A stretch of 6,258 bases of DNA. It comes from Methanomassiliicoccales archaeon. GTDB taxonomy: Archaea > Thermoplasmatota > Thermoplasmata > Methanomassiliicoccales > UBA472. This document shows, piece by piece, positions 1 through 5,992 of the stretch (positions are counted from its first letter, which is position 1; each line of letters starts with the position of its first letter). The stretch spans positions 638 to 6,895 of the forward strand of contig DUJZ01000062.1 of the NCBI GenBank assembly GCA_013329565.1. The letters are read 5' to 3'. The position numbers were made by a program, and so were the translations under genes. The notes under the pieces are model-generated. The model ran no database searches, had not been told where the DNA came from, and saw only the letters and a list, made by a program, of their open reading frames with translations.

Positions 1-78
1 CTTCAGGCGGAGGACCGCATCGAGAACGCCAAGAACGCCATGGAAGCCTGCGTCAAGATGCTGAAACGCCTTTATTGA
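1..78 (+). CDS. C-terminal end of an unidentified protein (partial)
   Basis: Frame 1 is open from the left edge and stops at TGA 76-78, giving the last 25 residues of a protein whose start lies outside the window. The visible part is charged and almost certainly helical, with many Ala, Glu, Lys and Arg residues, one Cys, and the ending KRLY; it could be the end of a coiled coil or helical bundle. The stop is followed at once by T-rich sequence suited to archaeal termination and then by a new promoter, which supports a real gene end here. No family can be named from 25 residues. It is also possible that this frame is open by chance. Confidence 0.6.
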   Translation, partial: LQAEDRIENAKNAMEACVKMLKRLY

Positions 79-103
79 AACCTTTTCCGTTTTCATGATT
101 TTC
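79..103 (+). terminator. T-rich archaeal-type transcription terminator
   Basis: Directly after the stop at 76-78 there are three runs of four T (81-103 region: CCTTTT, CGTTTT, GATTTT) without an obvious GC hairpin. Archaeal RNA polymerase terminates on such oligo-T tracts. It lies between a gene end and the next promoter. The assignment rests on composition and position only. Confidence 0.45.
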
Positions 104-106
104 TAC

Positions 107-118
107 ATTAATTTTAAG
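107..118 (+). promoter_or_regulatory. Putative TATA box for the surface-protein gene
   Basis: The AT-only stretch ATTAATTTTAA lies about 35-40 bases before the ATG at 151. With usual archaeal spacing, transcription would begin near 137-145, giving a short leader that can hold the purine-rich GTGAGG at 143-148. It is the only plausible TATA element in the gap, but the surrounding sequence is generally AT-rich, so the exact position is uncertain. Confidence 0.45.
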
Positions 119-150
119 CCACCTCTAAAAAATGTTGTCCCTGTGAGGAA

Positions 151-1308
151 ATGAACAAGCTCGCGTTGATAGTCGCAGCTGTGGGGGTGGTGCTGCTGGT
201 GACGATGTCGTCGATGTACTTCCTCATTCAGAACGATGCCAGCCTGGAGATGGAGAAGGGGGAGGAGTTCACCGGATTGGACCCTTATTGGGTGAACTGG
301 CAGAGAGGGTTCCCGGCCAAGGTGGGCGATTCGGTATATCTGTTGCTTGACGATCAGGAGATTGTAGACCAGAACGTCACCCACAACTACACCGTGGGAC
401 GACTGGACCTGCGGAGCGGAAACCTGGAGAACCGTTCCCTGGCCGGTATGGAGAACCTCGACGACAACACCATAATCTACTCTTTACTGCAGGGGGAGGG
501 CGAGATCTACCTGATCGGATACCAGGGGATATCGGATGAGGACCCCTCGAGCAACCGGGTGGTCATCTACGAACTGGACCTCGAGACAATGGAGCTGGGG
601 GAAGGTTGGGCGATCCCCGAACTGGACAATGCCAACATGGTCGACCTTCTGATCGACGATGGCGCGCTGTACAAGATGCCAGGTTATTTCATTGAGTTCG
701 ATGGGAACGATACTGAACTGATACCCGTCCCGACCATCGTCGCCTGGGACCTGGAAAGCCATGAGATGGTCGAGAACCTGACGGTGCCGGAATACCTCTG
801 CGATGCGGTACTTCTTCCATTCAACGGCAAGTACTTCGTTTACTGGGTCGGGAACGAGTACCTCTCCGATTCATTCGTCTACGACGCTGAAGAACAGGAA
901 GACGAGCCTCTGGTCTCCCTGGGGGATTACGACAATTATCGCATGTATGAGAAGAGCGCGTCCGTCTGCGGGAACGCCATCGTGATCCCATACCTCCGCG
1001 AGTACGTCGATTTCCAATGGAAGCTATCCAATTCAACGTTTGCCCTGGACGATTCCTTTGAACCTGTAAAAGGGCAGATGGACATCTCCGATGTGGGGGA
1101 GGCCTACTGGCTCATGAGCTGCAGCGACGATGACGAGGTGGTCACGTTGCAGTACTGGCTATCGAACAGCTCAACCGAATTGTCCCTCAACATCGCCACT
1201 TACTACACAACTTTCGACGAGGGAGGCCCACCGTTCCCCTCCTGGCCGTTAGCTGTCCCGGTAGCGGTGATCGTCCTGGGCCTGCTTCTGTTCCTAAAAA
1301 AGAATTGA
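151..1308 (+). CDS. Predicted membrane-anchored surface protein with beta-propeller-like repeats
   Basis: 385 residues, no family recognised. Residues 4-26 form a hydrophobic signal peptide or anchor without a lipobox Cys. Residues 366-382 form a second membrane segment, preceded by a Pro-rich stretch (GGPPFPSWP) and followed by KKN. The acidic region between them should lie outside the cell: it holds seven N-X-S/T sequons (N75, N79, N94, N186, N209, N294, N339). About six repeats of roughly 50 residues occur between about 59 and 356, each with a Gly/Asp turn, a hydrophobic strand, then a strand resembling VVIYELDL or TIVAWDL. This recalls Kelch or WD/PQQ-type beta-propeller blades and is inferred from pattern alone. 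The ATG at 151 is preceded by GTGAGG only two bases away, a tight spacing. Its own promoter and convergent neighbour suggest a monocistronic gene. A binding or sensing role at the surface is possible but unproven. Confidence 0.85.
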   Translation: MNKLALIVAAVGVVLLVTMSSMYFLIQNDASLEMEKGEEFTGLDPYWVNWQRGFPAKVGDSVYLLLDDQEIVDQNVTHNYTVGRLDLRSGNLENRSLAGMENLDDNTIIYSLLQGEGEIYLIGYQGISDEDPSSNRVVIYELDLETMELGEGWAIPELDNANMVDLLIDDGALYKMPGYFIEFDGNDTELIPVPTIVAWDLESHEMVENLTVPEYLCDAVLLPFNGKYFVYWVGNEYLSDSFVYDAEEQEDEPLVSLGDYDNYRMYEKSASVCGNAIVIPYLREYVDFQWKLSNSTFALDDSFEPVKGQMDISDVGEAYWLMSCSDDDEVVTLQYWLSNSSTELSLNIATYYTTFDEGGPPFPSWPLAVPVAVIVLGLLLFLKKN

Positions 1309-1339
1309 AAAGAAATTGAGAGGCGGCCTCAGGCCACCT
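1295..1339 (-). terminator. Hairpin plus U-rich tract ending the aminotransferase transcript
   Basis: On the minus strand, AGGTGGCC (1339-1332) pairs with GGCCGCCT (1328-1321): seven pairs with one C-A mismatch and a three-base loop that is the TGA stop of the aminotransferase. The RNA then continues into a pyrimidine-rich tract with runs of three, four and six T down to about 1295, inside the end of the convergent gene. This layout resembles an intrinsic terminator; the T tracts alone could suffice in archaea. The same hairpin could stall transcription from the + strand gene, but no T tract follows it in that direction. Confidence 0.55.
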
Positions 1340-2519
1340 TGCTCATGTACGACTCGATCTGGTCGAAGGCCTGCCCCAGTATCTCCTCGTTGGGCAGGAA
1401 CACCATGCGGAAGTGCCCCTTTCCGTACTCGGGACAGAAACCGCTTCCGGGGACGAGAAGAACGTGGCACTGGTGCAGGATGTCCAGAACGAAGTCCTTG
1501 TCGCTCTTCCAGTGGTCCGACTCGATCTTGGGGAACATGTAGAAGGCCGCCTGCGGCTTGACGCAGCTAAGACCAGGTATCTCGTTGACCCGCTTGTAGG
1601 CGAACTCGCCGCGGGCCTTCAGCTTGCTGCGCATGCCTTCCAGATGGTCCTTGGGGTGATTCAGCGCCTCGATCACTGCCATCTGGCAGGGAGCGTTGGC
1701 GCTTAGACGGAGCCTCGCTTGCTTGTGCACGGCCTCCTCTATCTCGTCCAGCTGACCGGTGGTGTCGTGGAACGCGGCGTAACCCAACCGCCAGCCAGGC
1801 AGCAGGTCGACCTTGGAGAACCCGTTCACCAGGATGACCGGCACGTCCTTGGCCAACGTCGCCGGTGAATGATGCTCGCTCTCGAAGGTCATCAGGTCGT
1901 ATATCTCGTCGGAGATGACGAAGAGCCCGTACTCCCCGGCCAGGTCCACGATCTCCTTCAGCCTCTTCTGGCCGTAGACGGCGCCGGTCGGATTGTTCGG
2001 GTTGATCACCGCAATGAACTTGGTGCGCGGCGTGATCTTCTTTCGCAGGTCGTCGATGTCCGGCTGCCAGCCCTCATCCTCCATGGTGCGGTAGGTGATG
2101 GCCTTGCCGCCGAAGAACTTGGGGAACTCGAGATAGGATGTGTAACTCGGACCTGGGACGAGCGCCTCATCGCCAACGTCGATGGTGGCCGCGCAGATCA
2201 TTTGTAGCGCTTCGGTCACACCGTTGGTGACGACCATGTCCTTCAGGCTCAGGTCGATGTTGTTCTTCTTCTTCTCCTTCTCGATGATGGCCTTCCGGAG
2301 CTCTACGTTTCCTTCGGACTCCTCGTAGCCGTTGTCGCACTTCTCCACGGCGGCACAGAGGGCGTCCCTTACATGTTTCGGCGTCTCAAAGTCGAACTTG
2401 TTGGGGTCCCCGATATGCAGCTTTATGATCTTGTGACCCTGCTTCTCCAGCTCTCTCGCAGGAAGCAGCATCTCCCGGATCGCGTAGCTGATACCCATCG
2501 TGCGCGCGGTGGCTTTCAT
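1329..2519 (-). CDS. Class I/II pyridoxal-phosphate aminotransferase (alanine/aspartate-type)
   Basis: 396 residues, the usual full length for fold-type I aminotransferases, which move an amino group between an amino acid and a 2-oxo acid in the cytoplasm. Key residues are present: IGDPN (36-40), Y65, N176 in NPNNPTG, D204 and Y207 in SDEIYD, the PLP-binding lysine K236 in GFSK, the phosphate-binding R244 in GWRLGY, and R371 in HFRMVFLP for the substrate alpha-carboxylate. The GDPxxFxFxxP start and the HFR motif most resemble alanine aminotransferases of the AlaA/ALT group, but aspartate, aromatic or other amino acids cannot be excluded, so no symbol is given. The start at 2519 has no clear ribosome binding site; a TATA-like element about 30 bases upstream suggests a near-leaderless mRNA. 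A second Met at residue 8 is a less likely start. It is divergent from the PP-loop gene and convergent with the surface protein. Confidence 0.95.
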   Translation of the reverse strand: MKATARTMGISYAIREMLLPARELEKQGHKIIKLHIGDPNKFDFETPKHVRDALCAAVEKCDNGYEESEGNVELRKAIIEKEKKKNNIDLSLKDMVVTNGVTEALQMICAATIDVGDEALVPGPSYTSYLEFPKFFGGKAITYRTMEDEGWQPDIDDLRKKITPRTKFIAVINPNNPTGAVYGQKRLKEIVDLAGEYGLFVISDEIYDLMTFESEHHSPATLAKDVPVILVNGFSKVDLLPGWRLGYAAFHDTTGQLDEIEEAVHKQARLRLSANAPCQMAVIEALNHPKDHLEGMRSKLKARGEFAYKRVNEIPGLSCVKPQAAFYMFPKIESDHWKSDKDFVLDILHQCHVLLVPGSGFCPEYGKGHFRMVFLPNEEILGQAFDQIESYMSKVA

Positions 2520-2546
2520 GGTATCAGGCGGGATGATGAGATTACT

Positions 2547-2558
2547 GCTATATTAGCC
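2547..2558 (-). promoter_or_regulatory. Putative TATA box for the aminotransferase gene
   Basis: On the minus strand the sequence reads GGCTAATATAGC, preceded by purine-rich GGAGAATCGAA that could act as a BRE. The element is about 30-38 bases before the ATG at 2519, placing transcription start a few bases before the start codon, in keeping with the missing Shine-Dalgarno sequence. Confidence 0.5.
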
Positions 2559-2628
2559 TTCGATTCTCCGACACTATGCCGGAACGCTGTGCCAGGATCG
2601 ACGTTCGGACCCCGTTATTGATGGAACA

Positions 2629-2640
2629 TACATTTTATAG
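2629..2640 (+). promoter_or_regulatory. Putative TATA box of a leaderless promoter for the PP-loop/ferredoxin gene
   Basis: TTTTATAG at 2633-2640 is centred about 27 bases before the ATG at 2664, the spacing at which archaeal transcription begins. The mRNA would therefore start at or within a base or two of the start codon. The intervening sequence has no Shine-Dalgarno motif, which agrees with leaderless translation. GGAACATAC just upstream could act as the BRE. Confidence 0.6.
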
Positions 2641-2663
2641 GGGTTCCTGCACTAGCCGCAGAC

Positions 2664-4583
2664 ATGGCCGAGGTCCGGCTAGGGAAGATGCACCTTCGGT
2701 GGTGCGATCAATGCAGCGTACCGGTGCTGGAGGACGTCAAGTGCGCCCGCTGCGGCAACGGCACTCACCAGGTGGAAATGACCCCTCCGGGGGACGCCAG
2801 GCCGGCGTTCCAGCACGACATCGACTTCGTGCGGAATCAAGTCGATAGGCAGTTCGGCGAGGGAACCGGGGAAACGCTTCTGCCGGACGGTTCCGTTTAC
2901 CTGTTCAACAAGGTACCGGCCCTGGACCGCATGGACGAGGTCATCGCTGACGGAGAGGTCGTCATCACCATGCGCTACGACCTCGGCATCGGCTGGAGGG
3001 CGCTGCCCCGAGTAAAGGCCGCCGCGAGGATAGTTCGCAAGGCCAGCAAGAACCTGGTGTGGGCGGACCAAGGGGCGGTGGAGCCGATCCTGGGAAACCA
3101 GAGCCTTATGGCGCCCGGCGTCAACAAGGTGGTCGGTGATTTCCAGAAGGGCGAGGAAGTGATCGTCCTGGACCCGGAAGGGAACGCCTTGGCTACCGGT
3201 GTCGCGCGCATGTCCTCGGAGGAGATGCGCAACGCCGAGCGGGGAGCGGCGGTAAAGGTCCGTTGGGCCGAGAGGAGCGTTCCCTCGGCGGAGAGGCCGA
3301 AGGCGGACTGGAACATCGCCATAGAGGCGAATGCCAGGGTCATGGAGAGGCGCGTCCGGGAGGGCGTGGAGTTCATCCTGAAGCTCGCGGAGGAGCATGC
3401 GGACATTCCGCAGGTGGTCTCCTTCTCCGGGGGAAAGGATTCCCTGGCGACATTGCTTTTGACAAGAGAGGCCGGCCTGAACCTGCCGGTCTTCTTCATC
3501 GACACCGGCCTGGAGTTCCCGGAGACGGTGGCTTACGTTCATCGGTTGAAGGACGAACTGAAGCTGGACCTGGTGCTCGGGAAGGCCGGAGAGGACGCCT
3601 TCTTCGGCAACCTGGAGTTCTTCGGGCCGCCGGGAAAGGACTACCGCTGGTGCTGCAAGACCAACAAGCTAGGTCCGACGGTCAAGGCCATCGTGGAGCA
3701 CTATCCTGACGGGGTGCTTTCGTTCATCGGACAGAGACGTTACGAATCGGAGCAGCGCTCAGCGAAACCGCGAGTCTGGCGCAACCCATGGACGCCTGGT
3801 CAGATCGGGGCCTCGCCCATCCAGGATTGGACGTCGTTGCACGTCTGGCTATACACGTTCAAGAGCGGCGTCAGTTACAACCCCTGGTACGAGAACGGGC
3901 TGGACCGCATCGGCTGCTTCCTCTGCCCGGCCTCGGACATGGGCGATCTGGATGTCGCTAGATCAAGTCCCACCTACGATCGGTGGGATACGTTCCTTCG
4001 AGCATACGCGGAGAAGAAGGGGCTCGGCCCGGAATGGGTGGAGCACGGCCTCTGGCGATGGAAGAGGGTGCCGCCGTCGGTCATGGAAGAGCTGAAGCGC
4101 AACATCCCCGGCTTCGAGCTGGTACGGAAGGATGTGCCCAGGACCGGCGAGGGCAACCTCCGCCTGAAGATGCAGGATGGATTTTCCCCGTGCACGCTGG
4201 GATTCAGCATAGAGGGGGCGTTCTCCCGCGACCTGGACCTGGAGCGGGTCAGCAGCGTGCTCAACATGGTCGGCGAGGTTGATGTGGGCGCGGACGAGGG
4301 CTGGTGCTCCGTAGGCAACGTCACGATGTTCAGAGAGGGCGCCCTGATCGCCAAAGGAGCGGACCAAGAGAAAATAAAGAGAGATGTGGAAAAGGTTCGC
4401 CGTGCGGTGGTTAAGGCCGAGGAATGCGTCGGGTGCGGAGTGTGTATCGCCAGATGCAAAGAGGGTGCACTTGTGCTGATGCAGGGGAAGGTTCGCGTTG
4501 AGGCGACTCGATGCATCCATTGCGGGGATTGCTTCGAGCCTTGCCCGGCGATCAGCTTCGGCGACGCCGCTTTTGACTTTTAG
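2664..4583 (+). CDS. PAPS/APS reductase-family PP-loop protein with zinc ribbon, PUA domain and 2x[4Fe-4S] ferredoxin
   Basis: 639 residues, likely cytoplasmic. Domains in order: zinc ribbon (C14, C17, C27, C30); PUA-like RNA-binding domain about 131-200, with the pattern GDFQKGEEVIVLD...ALATG; PAPS-reductase-type adenine nucleotide hydrolase domain about 215-470 with PP-loop SGGKDS (255-260), DTGLEFPET (280-288), a Cys pair C330-C331 and C418-X2-C421, and GQRRYESEQR (356-365); a middle region 490-580; and a two-cluster ferredoxin (C588, C591, C594, C598 and C617, C620, C623, C627). The CC-X86-CXXC spacing is close to the [4Fe-4S] signature of APS reductases. However, the C-terminal ECG(I/L)H catalytic Cys tail of APS/PAPS reductases is not visible, and the PP-loop is of the SGGKDS type found in CysD and tRNA-thiolating enzymes. 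Either sulfonucleotide reduction or ATP-dependent sulfur transfer to RNA fits. This architecture is known to me from methanogens, where it is usually labelled PAPS reductase. The start is set by the leaderless promoter. Confidence 0.93.
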   Translation: MAEVRLGKMHLRWCDQCSVPVLEDVKCARCGNGTHQVEMTPPGDARPAFQHDIDFVRNQVDRQFGEGTGETLLPDGSVYLFNKVPALDRMDEVIADGEVVITMRYDLGIGWRALPRVKAAARIVRKASKNLVWADQGAVEPILGNQSLMAPGVNKVVGDFQKGEEVIVLDPEGNALATGVARMSSEEMRNAERGAAVKVRWAERSVPSAERPKADWNIAIEANARVMERRVREGVEFILKLAEEHADIPQVVSFSGGKDSLATLLLTREAGLNLPVFFIDTGLEFPETVAYVHRLKDELKLDLVLGKAGEDAFFGNLEFFGPPGKDYRWCCKTNKLGPTVKAIVEHYPDGVLSFIGQRRYESEQRSAKPRVWRNPWTPGQIGASPIQDWTSLHVWLYTFKSGVSYNPWYENGLDRIGCFLCPASDMGDLDVARSSPTYDRWDTFLRAYAEKKGLGPEWVEHGLWRWKRVPPSVMEELKRNIPGFELVRKDVPRTGEGNLRLKMQDGFSPCTLGFSIEGAFSRDLDLERVSSVLNMVGEVDVGADEGWCSVGNVTMFREGALIAKGADQEKIKRDVEKVRRAVVKAEECVGCGVCIARCKEGALVLMQGKVRVEATRCIHCGDCFEPCPAISFGDAAFDF

Positions 4584-4652
4584 AGGCCACCGGCGACATT
4601 TAGTGGACGGTGACCGGGTCGTTCGGCGCAGCCCTCGTTGACCCCCATCGCA

Positions 4653-5882
4653 TCAGCGTACGAAGTCGATGTCGTCGTCCCGGTTGCGCGGCCTCTGCTG
4701 CTGGTACGGCTGTTGCTGGTACTGGGACTGCTGCTGGTAGCCCTGTTGGTTGCTTTGCATATTGACCGGCGCACCGCGGCTGCCCATGATGTACTTGGAC
4801 TTGGCGCCGGTGATGATGAGCAGGACCTTGACGATACCTTCCAGCTCGGGGTCGATGGAGCATCCCCATATGATGCGAGCGCGGGGGGAAACGCTGTTGG
4901 TGACTATCTCCGCCACACGCTGCGCCTCGCCAACGGTCATGTCCGGACCGCCCACGACGCGGATCAGGGCGCCCTTGGCCTCCTTCAGCTCGATCTCGCC
5001 CAGCATCGGGGACGTCAGCGCCTCGTGCACCGCGGACTTGACGCGGTCGTCCTCGTCGCTGTTACCCTCCCCGATACCAACGAAGGCCACTCCACCCTCG
5101 TTCATGACGGTCATGATGTCGGCGTAGTCCAGGTTGACCAGGCCGGGCTTGGTTATGATCTCGGTCAGACCCTTGATGGTCTGCATGAGCACCTCGTCGG
5201 CCACCTTGAAGGCGGCGTCGACCGGTAGCTTGGGCACCAGCTCCAGAAGCTTGTCGTTCGGTATGACGATGGTGGTGTCGCAGATGAGCCTCATCTTGTT
5301 CAGACCGTCCAGGGCGTTCTCCATGCGGATGGTCCCCTCGGCCTTGAAAGGCATGGTCACGACGCCGATGGTCAGCGCACGGACCTGCTCCTTGGCTATC
5401 CTGGCGACGTAGTGAGCGGAACCGGTACCGGTGCCGCCGCCCATTCCGGCGGTGATGAAGACGATGTTAGAACCGTTCAGGAACTCCCTGATGTCACCGT
5501 CGTTCTCCCGGGCGGCCGCCTCTCCCATCTCCGGCTTGGCTCCTGCACCTAAGCCGCGGGTGGCGCTCCTTCCGATCAGGATCTTGCGCGGGGCCTTGAC
5601 GGTCAGCAGGTGCTTGGCGTCGGTGTTGATGGCGCAGAGCTGTGCCCCGTTGATATTGGCCTCCCAGCAGCGGTTGATGGTGTTGCATCCGCCACCGCCG
5701 CATCCGATGATCTTTATGCACACGTCTAGCTGGGCCGCGATCTTGGCCAGCTCCTCGTCGATGTTCGACTTGGGTGCTGGTTGGGACGGGGCGGGCTCCT
5801 GCTTGACAGGCTCGGCCTTGCCGTTGTTCGTGCTCTCGTACTTAGTGTTCGCTAAAGCGTTCTTAACCAAAGAACTGGTCAT
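4653..5882 (-). CDS. ftsZ: Cell division GTPase FtsZ
   Basis: 409 residues. Tubulin-family GTPase that polymerises into the cytokinetic ring. Visible elements: variable N-terminal tail 1-50 rich in Pro, Ala and Glu; nucleotide loop IIGCGGGGCNTINR (58-71); AINTDA (84-89); T3 loop TRGLGAGAKPEMG (108-120); tubulin signature GGGTGTG (148-154); synergy T7 loop NLDYADIMTVM (250-260) with catalytic acids D252 and D255; then the C-terminal domain to about 366. A Gln-rich linker (376-396) leads to DDDIDFVR, resembling the archaeal C-terminal peptide. The reading frame is open up to 6014, but the ATG at 5882 is chosen because GAGGG lies eight bases before it and a TATA box lies about 40 bases before it; the longer version would translate the promoter. 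FtsZ1 and FtsZ2 cannot be told apart with certainty here. Convergent with the PP-loop gene; the upstream gene on the same strand ends 110 bases before. Confidence 0.96.
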   Translation of the reverse strand: MTSSLVKNALANTKYESTNNGKAEPVKQEPAPSQPAPKSNIDEELAKIAAQLDVCIKIIGCGGGGCNTINRCWEANINGAQLCAINTDAKHLLTVKAPRKILIGRSATRGLGAGAKPEMGEAAARENDGDIREFLNGSNIVFITAGMGGGTGTGSAHYVARIAKEQVRALTIGVVTMPFKAEGTIRMENALDGLNKMRLICDTTIVIPNDKLLELVPKLPVDAAFKVADEVLMQTIKGLTEIITKPGLVNLDYADIMTVMNEGGVAFVGIGEGNSDEDDRVKSAVHEALTSPMLGEIELKEAKGALIRVVGGPDMTVGEAQRVAEIVTNSVSPRARIIWGCSIDPELEGIVKVLLIITGAKSKYIMGSRGAPVNMQSNQQGYQQQSQYQQQPYQQQRPRNRDDDIDFVR

Positions 5883-5890
5883 AAGTGCAT

Positions 5891-5895
5891 CCCTC
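5891..5895 (-). promoter_or_regulatory. Shine-Dalgarno sequence of ftsZ
   Basis: GAGGG on the minus strand is eight bases from the ATG at 5882, a normal spacing. It decides the start against the in-frame ATG at 6014. It is the clearest ribosome binding site in the window, unlike the leaderless or near-leaderless promoters of the two divergent genes. Confidence 0.6.
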
Positions 5896-5917
5896 TGCTT
5901 AGTATAACGAAAAACGC

Positions 5918-5930
5918 AAATATATATTTT
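5918..5930 (-). promoter_or_regulatory. TATA box of ftsZ
   Basis: The minus strand reads AAAATATATATTT, the strongest TATA-like sequence in the window, about 36-48 bases before the ftsZ ATG. Usual spacing places the transcript start near 5895-5900, which leaves a leader of roughly 15 bases that just includes the GAGGG site. A second AT-rich stretch at 5935-5944 could contribute. Confidence 0.65.
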
Positions 5931-5992
5931 ACTGAATTTTAAAGACCTGGACAACGGATGACGGATGTCAGACGTGAGAACCGGTGTCAGGC

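Noticed and set aside
2679..3542. 287-codon open frame on the minus strand inside the PP-loop gene
   Set aside because: Antisense shadow of a GC-rich gene; its translation is low-complexity with many Arg, Leu and His and shows no domain, promoter or ribosome binding site.
3963..4520. Two overlapping antisense open frames of 180-185 codons
   Set aside because: They lie opposite the conserved PAPS-reductase C-terminal and ferredoxin regions and encode no recognisable protein.
4616..4644. GGGTC...GACCC inverted repeat between the convergent PP-loop and ftsZ genes, considered as a bidirectional terminator
   Set aside because: Only five pairs around a 19-base loop and no T tract on either side; too weak to call.
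4638..5228. 196-codon open frame on the plus strand opposite ftsZ
   Set aside because: Leu/Val/Asp-rich shadow of ftsZ; its hydrophobic start arises from the reverse complement of the Gln codons.
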